Below, piece after piece: positions 5,388 to 9,688 of a stretch of DNA of 9,688 bases; position 1 is the stretch's first letter, and each line of letters begins with the position of its first letter. The position numbers and the translations under genes were made by a program. The notes under the pieces are model-generated. The model was not told the origin of the DNA. It made no database searches and saw only the letters and a program-made list of their open reading frames with translations. Origin of the DNA: Phyllobacteriaceae bacterium (GTDB lineage: Bacteria; Pseudomonadota; Alphaproteobacteria; Rhizobiales; Devosiaceae); assembly GCA_012799265.1 (NCBI GenBank), contig JAAZLP010000288.1, forward strand, positions 1 through 9,688. Direction: 5' to 3'.

Positions 5388-7031
5388 ATGTCCCGAGAAC
5401 GCCTTTATCTTTTCGACACCACTCTGCGTGACGGCGCCCAGACTGCCGGTATCGAGTTTTCACTTGAAGACAAGATCGCCATTACCCGTCTGCTGGAAGA
5501 ACTTGGTGTCGACTATATTGAAGGCGGGTACCCGGGTGCGAATCCCGTCGATACCGACTTTTTCGCTGAGAACAGGACCCGTAAGGCGACGTTCACCGCC
5601 TTTGGCATGACCAAGAGGGCGGGGCGCTCAGCATCGAATGATCCCGGCGTCACGGCCATCGTGCAATCAGCCGCTGCTGCAACCTGCTTTGTCGCCAAGG
5701 CCTGGGACTACCAGGTAGAACTGGCGCTGGGCTCCACCACGGACGAACATCTCGAAGGCATCACCGACACGGTCAAGACCGCTGCGGCCGCTGGCAAGGA
5801 AGTGCTGGTCGACCTCGAACACTTCTTTGATGGGTACAAGGCCAACCCCAAATACGCTCTCGATTGCGTCAAAGCAGCCATCGCGGCTGGAGCGCGCTGG
5901 GTCGTCCTCTGCGACACCAATGGCGGCACCATGCCAGCCGAGGTGCGCGAGATCGTCGGCAAGGTCATGGAGGTTGCCCCGGGCGACCGTCTCGGCATCC
6001 ATCCACATGATGATACGGGGCAGGCCGTCGCTAATGCCCTGGCAGCTGTCGAGGCTGGGGTGCGGCAGGTTCAGGGGACGCTCAACGGTCTAGGCGAGCG
6101 CTGCGGCAATACCAATCTCGTGACACTCATCCCGACCCTGGTGCTCAAACCCTATTATGCCGAGCGGTTCGAGACTGGCATAACGCCCGACCAGTTGGGC
6201 AGGATCACGCACATTTCCCGCGCGTTCGATGACCGCCTCAATCGCGCCCCGGCCCGGCAGGCGCCCTACGTTGGCGCCTCCGCCTTTGCGACCAAAGCCG
6301 GCATTCATGCTTCGGCGCTGCTCAAGGATTTTTCGACCTATGAGCATGTGCCGCCCGAAAGCGTGGGCAACGAGCGCGCCATCATGGTCAGCCAACAGGC
6401 CGGCAAGTCCAATCTGCTGACTGCTCTGGCTCGTCACGGCATAGAACTGGCCAAGGATGACCCGCGTCTCGAAAAGCTGCTGGCTACCGTCAAGGAGCAC
6501 GAAGCGCGCGGCTATTCCTATGACGGTGCCGACGCGTCCTTCGCGGTCCTTGCCCGCCGGGTGCTCGGAACCCTGCCGGAATATTTCCAGGTCGAGCACT
6601 ACAGGGCCATGGTGGAGCGCCGACACAACGCCTTGGGCGAAGAGGTCACTGTCACGGAGGCGGTGGTAAAAATTCGTGTCGAGGGTGAACTACTGATGTC
6701 GGTGGCCGAGGGGAACGGCCCGGTCAACGCGCTCGACCTCGCCTTGCGTAAGGACTTGGGCGTCTATTCGTCCCGGATCGAGGACCTGGAGCTGGCTGAC
6801 TTCAAGGTGCGTATCCTCGACGGCGGCACGGGCGCGGTCACCCGTGTACTGGTCGAGAGCCGTGATGGCAGCGGCGAGCGTTGGACCACGATCGGTGTAT
6901 CGTCCAACATCATTGATGCCTCGTTTGAAGCTCTGTATGAATCAATCACATACAAGCTGTTGAAGACTGAAGCGGCGCGGGATTCGACAGTGGGGGCAAA
7001 CACAGCACGACAGGCTCAGGCCGTCGGCTGA
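5388..7031 (+). CDS. cimA: (R)-citramalate synthase
   Basis: A 547-residue DRE-TIM metallolyase that condenses acetyl-CoA with pyruvate to (R)-citramalate, the entry to the threonine-independent route to 2-oxobutanoate and isoleucine. The first domain opens with LFDTTLRDGAQTAG (metal ligand D10 and catalytic R14). It continues with IEGGYPGANP (45-53), metal-binding HPHDDTG (H205, H207) and GTLNGLGERCGNTNL (230-244). YSYDGADASFAVLARR (377-391) is characteristic of the CimA branch rather than LeuA. Residues about 410-530 form the LeuA-type allosteric dimer domain, usually the site of isoleucine feedback. GGYPG and the 530-550 residue length also favour CimA over 2-isopropylmalate synthase. ATG 5388 has AAGG 7 nt upstream, and the short gap after the second GFA gene implies co-transcription. 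Confidence 0.95.
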   Translation: MSRERLYLFDTTLRDGAQTAGIEFSLEDKIAITRLLEELGVDYIEGGYPGANPVDTDFFAENRTRKATFTAFGMTKRAGRSASNDPGVTAIVQSAAAATCFVAKAWDYQVELALGSTTDEHLEGITDTVKTAAAAGKEVLVDLEHFFDGYKANPKYALDCVKAAIAAGARWVVLCDTNGGTMPAEVREIVGKVMEVAPGDRLGIHPHDDTGQAVANALAAVEAGVRQVQGTLNGLGERCGNTNLVTLIPTLVLKPYYAERFETGITPDQLGRITHISRAFDDRLNRAPARQAPYVGASAFATKAGIHASALLKDFSTYEHVPPESVGNERAIMVSQQAGKSNLLTALARHGIELAKDDPRLEKLLATVKEHEARGYSYDGADASFAVLARRVLGTLPEYFQVEHYRAMVERRHNALGEEVTVTEAVVKIRVEGELLMSVAEGNGPVNALDLALRKDLGVYSSRIEDLELADFKVRILDGGTGAVTRVLVESRDGSGERWTTIGVSSNIIDASFEALYESITYKLLKTEAARDSTVGANTARQAQAVG

Positions 7032-7042
7032 TCGACCATACC

Positions 7043-7049
7043 GGGAGGG
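7043..7049 (+). promoter_or_regulatory. Strong Shine-Dalgarno that points to a CTG start for the LysM protein
   Basis: GGGAGGG lies 12 nt after the cimA stop and 4 nt before CTG 7054, which is in frame with the LysM protein. No ATG, GTG or TTG follows it at a usable distance in that frame. It is the best ribosome site near the gene's 5' end and supports translation beginning upstream of ATG 7180. Confidence 0.55.
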
Positions 7050-7053
7050 CAAA

Positions 7054-9177
7054 CTGGCCGAAACTGCACCGAAAAGACCCCTTGCTCTGACTATTGGAGC
7101 AGCGGGCGCCACCCTTGTCGCTATTCTCGGTGTCTTTTCCGGCCCGACCATCGTCTCCTGCTTCAACAGCGAGGAGGGGATGGGGCAGTGCATTCGCGGC
7201 AAGATGGTCGAAGTTGGCCTCTTCCCGCCTGCGCCGGCTACCGCCGAGGCTGACGCGACAGAGCCCGCCCAGATCGCCGACCTGGCGCCTTCAGAGGAAG
7301 CCGTTCCGGACGAGCCGGCTCTCGATGTAACGCCTCCTGCAAACAACGCTGAAGGCGTCGATGCCGAGGCGGCCGACAACATGATCGCGGCGACCTTCGG
7401 GCTGCTGCGCGCCGAGCCCGATGGCTCGGTGGTGATCGCTGGTAATGGTACGCCCGGCTCACAGGTTGAAATTTTCGCCAATGACGCCTCCATCGGTTCG
7501 ACCGATGTGGAGTCCAGCGGGGACTGGGCGTTCGTGCCCGACGTCCCGCTGCCTCCAGGCAACCTCGAGATCACCCTCGGTGAGGTAGGCAAGCCGGGTC
7601 GCGCGCCGCAATCTTTCGTTGTTGTCATCAACGAGGATAAGAAGACCCAGCCGCTGGTTGTCGCCAGCGTGCCCGGACAGGCCAGCGAAGTGCTGCAGGG
7701 CCTGACCCCGCAGGTAGTGGCATCGGTGCCAGTTGAAGCAGAACAGCCATCGGTACAGACCGCAGTAGCCGACACCGTTGCTGAGCCTGCTGAGGTTGGT
7801 CTGGCCGAGACTGAAGATCCTTCTGTCGCGGAATTGCCCGCTGAGGAAGCGCCCCTCACCGCCGCGACGGACGTTGCGGAATCGCCGTCGGGAGCAGATC
7901 CTGAACCTGCGGCCGATATCGCTTCGACCGGACAGGCCGAGCCAGCTTCCGACGTGGTCATTGCGGCCGCAGACGAGGGCAATGTCGTTGAGACTGCCCC
8001 CAGTCAGGAGGTTGCAGACACCAGAGAAGCCGGGCCAGCCGAGGTTGCGGCTGCGCCGGAGGTAGCTGAGCCCGTGGAGGTTGCTGCCGTTCCGGAAACG
8101 CCGGAAATCCCAGCCGAACCAGCTATCTCTGGTGACGTGGCAACGGATGTCGTGGCAGCGGCTGACGAGCCCGAAACTGACATTGCTGCGGTCGAACTCG
8201 TCGATCCTGTGGAGGGCGAAGTAGCAGACCAGGCAGCGATCCCTGTCGCAGCGCCGACAATCGACGCGATCGAAATCGACGGCGATCGGACGTTCTTCGC
8301 CGGTGCAGGCCCGAATGGCGCGATTGTCCGGCTCTATGTCGACGATGCCCATATCGACGACGCCACAGTGGCTGACGGTCGCTGGTTGGTTGAGGCTGGG
8401 CCAGTGCTCAACAAGCCGAACCAGCGTGTCCGTGCCGATCTTCTTGCCGCCGGATCATCGACGGTGGTTGCCCGCTCTGAAGTTGACTTCATCGTCGACC
8501 TTCCCGGCACGGAAGAAGCGATTGAAGTGGCTGAGAGCGTAGCGCCGGTTGAACCTGGTGAGGTCTCTGCAGCGGGTGCCGCTTCCACCGAGGTTGCAGA
8601 AGCTGTTCAGCCGGCCGATGTGACGCCCGCCGGGCAGCCCTCCGCGACGAACGCTGAGTCCCCTGTAGTACAACAGGCTGATGCGCCCGTTGCTCAACCG
8701 GAAACTTTGGTTGCCGAGCCCCAGACGCAGGACGCGTCCCCTTCTGTTCAAGTGTCGTCAGAAACCAGTGAACCGTCTGAGACAGTCGCAGCTAGCGAAA
8801 CTGTTGAGCCGGTAGAGGTTGCCCCATCGGCAACCGCGACAGAACCTACTGCCAATGATGTCGCCGAGGTGGCAGAGCCGGCACCGTCCCAAGTCGCTGA
8901 ACCGTCCGCGCCAGCCGAAACTGCGCCGACAGAACCGGCCGAACCGCCAGTGCCGACCATGGTAGCCGTTTCCCTCGGGGACCCGGACGCGCAGCGCTTT
9001 GCTTCTGGCAAGGCCATCATCCGCCGTGGCGACAATCTCTGGACCATTGCCCGCCGCGTCTATGGGGAAGGTCTGAAGTTCACGACGATCTACGAGGCGA
9101 ATACCGGGCAGATACGCAATCCGAACCGGATTTACCCGGGGCAGGTCTTCGATCTTCCCTCCGCTGCGACACAATAG
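7054..9177 (+). CDS. Membrane-anchored LysM protein with two Ig-like domains and long acidic linkers
   Basis: From CTG 7054 the product is 707 residues; from the first ATG (7180) it is 665. The upstream part encodes a convincing anchor: KR at 7-8, then a hydrophobic helix from about 10 to 34 (LALTIGAAGATLVAILGVF within it), so the longer form is preferred. The frame is open back to 6964 but holds no ATG, GTG or TTG before 7180. Two Ig-like beta domains occur at about 113-193 (EPDGSVVIAGNGTPGSQVEI) and 399-485 (GAGPNGAIVRLYVDDAHI). A Pro/Ala/Glu/Val-rich, probably disordered acidic linker separates them, and another precedes the C-terminal LysM (653-702, GDNLWTIARRVYGEG to IYPGQVFDLP). LysM binds peptidoglycan, so the protein probably reaches from the inner membrane to the wall. 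Probably co-transcribed with cimA. Confidence 0.85.
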   Translation: MAETAPKRPLALTIGAAGATLVAILGVFSGPTIVSCFNSEEGMGQCIRGKMVEVGLFPPAPATAEADATEPAQIADLAPSEEAVPDEPALDVTPPANNAEGVDAEAADNMIAATFGLLRAEPDGSVVIAGNGTPGSQVEIFANDASIGSTDVESSGDWAFVPDVPLPPGNLEITLGEVGKPGRAPQSFVVVINEDKKTQPLVVASVPGQASEVLQGLTPQVVASVPVEAEQPSVQTAVADTVAEPAEVGLAETEDPSVAELPAEEAPLTAATDVAESPSGADPEPAADIASTGQAEPASDVVIAAADEGNVVETAPSQEVADTREAGPAEVAAAPEVAEPVEVAAVPETPEIPAEPAISGDVATDVVAAADEPETDIAAVELVDPVEGEVADQAAIPVAAPTIDAIEIDGDRTFFAGAGPNGAIVRLYVDDAHIDDATVADGRWLVEAGPVLNKPNQRVRADLLAAGSSTVVARSEVDFIVDLPGTEEAIEVAESVAPVEPGEVSAAGAASTEVAEAVQPADVTPAGQPSATNAESPVVQQADAPVAQPETLVAEPQTQDASPSVQVSSETSEPSETVAASETVEPVEVAPSATATEPTANDVAEVAEPAPSQVAEPSAPAETAPTEPAEPPVPTMVAVSLGDPDAQRFASGKAIIRRGDNLWTIARRVYGEGLKFTTIYEANTGQIRNPNRIYPGQVFDLPSAATQ

Positions 9178-9185
9178 TGCAGAGC

Positions 9186-9210
9186 AAACGGCGCCCGATG
9201 GGCGCCGTTT
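9186..9210 (+). terminator. Intrinsic terminator after the LysM gene
   Basis: AAACGGCGCCC (9186-9196) pairs over 11 bp with GGGCGCCGTTT (9200-9210) across a GAT loop. It starts 9 nt after the LysM stop. The trailing T-run is only the three T's of the stem, so release may be less efficient than at the 2267 terminator. The symmetric A and T flanks mean it could work from either side. Confidence 0.75.
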
Positions 9211-9326
9211 CACCGTGTGCTATTGATTTTCAGGTTGAGACGGACCATCTTTCATCGTAATTCACCGATCAACTGATCCGACAACGGGCCCCGCTGGTGG
9301 ATCACGCCACTTATGAGCGATCCGCC
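9211..9326 (+). promoter_or_regulatory. Promoter and operator region of the ArsR-family gene
   Basis: The region after the terminator must hold the repressor's promoter. TTGAGA (9235-9240) is a reasonable -35. The -10 is unclear: CGTAAT (9256-9261) matches 4 of 6 but at a short 15-nt spacing, and TAATTC (9258-9263) has 17-nt spacing but a poor match. Just downstream sits the palindrome at 9267-9278. Confidence 0.35.
9267..9278. promoter_or_regulatory. Candidate ArsR operator palindrome
   Basis: GATCA (9267-9271) and TGATC (9274-9278) form a perfect 5-bp inverted repeat around AC. It lies about 5 nt past the best promoter hexamers and 49 nt before ATG 9327, a typical place for an ArsR-family autoregulatory site. 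ArsR operators are usually longer imperfect 12-2-12 repeats, so this may be only the core, or chance. Confidence 0.3.
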
Positions 9327-9656
9327 ATGCGTGATGACGACATAGCCAATATCATGCGCGCCCTCGGACATCCGGTGCGCCTCGAAATTCTGCGCATACT
9401 CGCTAACCAGCAATCGGGCGAGTGCTGTTGCGCTGACGTCACTGACAGCCTGACGCTGGCCCAGTCGACCGTCTCCCAGCACATCAAGGTGTTGCTTGAC
9501 GCTGGCCTCATCGACCGCAAACCTCACGGTACCCGCAATCGCTATTGTATCCGCCGAGAAACGTTGGCTGATCTGAAAGCTGCCTTGGGCGGCCTGCTGC
9601 AGGGGCTGGGCCCTCGACAACCAAGGAAGCGGAACCCGCCTGATGGCTCACAATAG
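9327..9656 (+). CDS. ArsR/SmtB-family winged-helix transcriptional repressor
   Basis: About 109 residues from ATG 9327. The core is typical ArsR: MRALGHPVRLEILRIL (10-25), a recognition helix region LAQSTVSQHIKVLLDAGLI (44-62), and a short wing GTRNRYCIRRE. Family members are dimeric cytoplasmic repressors released from DNA by metals, metalloids or thiol oxidation. The helix before the recognition element carries GECCCAD (C33-C35), with one more Cys at 74 in the wing, so a Cys-based metalloid or redox sensor is plausible; the ligand is not determined. GTG 9297 would add ten residues; neither start has a clear Shine-Dalgarno, and ATG 9327 gives the usual short N-terminus. The last 14 nt overlap the next gene, which is the probable regulatory target. 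Confidence 0.85.
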   Translation: MRDDDIANIMRALGHPVRLEILRILANQQSGECCCADVTDSLTLAQSTVSQHIKVLLDAGLIDRKPHGTRNRYCIRRETLADLKAALGGLLQGLGPRQPRKRNPPDGSQ

Positions 9657-9688
9657 CGCTGAGAAGAAGCCGTCCGTTAGCGCGGACG
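9643..9688 (+). CDS. Start of an unidentified gene overlapping the ArsR gene, cut by window edge
   Basis: ATG 9643 opens MAHNSAEKKPSVSAD and stays open to the window end. It overlaps the ArsR gene by 14 nt, has GGAA (9631-9634) 8 nt upstream, and its charged, polar start looks like the N-terminal tail of a larger protein. Overlap implies co-transcription and coupling with the repressor. Fifteen residues are too few to name it. Confidence 0.5.
   Translation, partial: MAHNSAEKKPSVSAD

Noticed and set aside
6942..7982. Minus-strand frame of 346 codons opposite the LysM gene
   Set aside because: Low-complexity Ser/Ala/Thr/Gly composition is the expected complement of the Ala/Glu/Pro-rich coding strand; no domain and no ribosome site. 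The plus-strand anchor, Ig-like and LysM domains decide the matter.
7459..8352. Minus-strand frame of 297 codons opposite the LysM gene
   Set aside because: Arg/Cys/Ser-rich with no domain; it mirrors the coding strand's repetitive codons.
7700..8960. Repetitive GAG/GTT/GCC/CCG codon blocks as a possible tandem repeat array
   Set aside because: The units do not keep a fixed length or sequence; this is low-complexity coding for an acidic linker, not a DNA repeat array.

Overview
This window looks like an ordinary high-GC chromosomal segment from an alphaproteobacterium. A Hyphomicrobiales (Rhizobiales) member, perhaps Devosiaceae-like, fits best. The evidence is the DUF2865 secreted protein (a family I know mainly from Rhizobiales), an alphaproteobacterial-type CysRS with HIGN in place of HIGH, a cimA-type citramalate synthase, and a membrane-anchored LysM protein with Ig-like domains. 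The taxonomic call is inference from protein families; there is no rRNA here. I see no tRNA or rRNA gene, CRISPR array, transposase, phage gene or integration site.

Layout. (1) Positions 1-950, minus strand: the N-terminal part of a secreted DUF2865 protein that runs off the left edge. (2) Positions 951-1110: divergent intergenic region. (3) Positions 1111-2124: a fumarylacetoacetate hydrolase (FAH) family enzyme, followed 142 nt later by a strong intrinsic terminator (2267-2296). (4) Positions 2476-3894: cysS, preceded by a gene-poor stretch holding a tiny Cys-rich reading frame. (5) Positions 3895-4023: a heavily structured spacer with a 76-nt imperfect inverted repeat and a separate hairpin that buries the next ribosome binding site. 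(6) Positions 4024-7031: a tightly packed VOC - GFA - GFA - cimA operon with overlapping or nearly abutting genes. (7) About 7054-9177: a large membrane-anchored Ig-like/LysM protein 22 nt after cimA. It has no ATG, GTG or TTG that would include its membrane anchor, so a CTG start is proposed. It ends at an 11-bp-stem terminator. (8) From about 9327: an ArsR-family repressor with a Cys-Cys-Cys motif, overlapping the start of a further gene cut by the right edge.

How the genes may work together. The VOC and two GFA proteins resemble metal-dependent small-molecule or thiol-aldehyde handling proteins. They are translationally chained to one another and then to citramalate synthase, the first step of the pyruvate route to 2-oxobutanoate and isoleucine. 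Any metabolic link is inference. CysS is housekeeping. The DUF2865 and LysM proteins belong to the envelope. The ArsR repressor probably controls itself and the overlapping downstream gene.

No convincing new multi-gene system was found. The points most worth a second look are the apparent CTG start of the LysM protein, the RBS-masking hairpin before the VOC operon, the long inverted repeat after cysS, and the Cys-rich mini-ORF before cysS.
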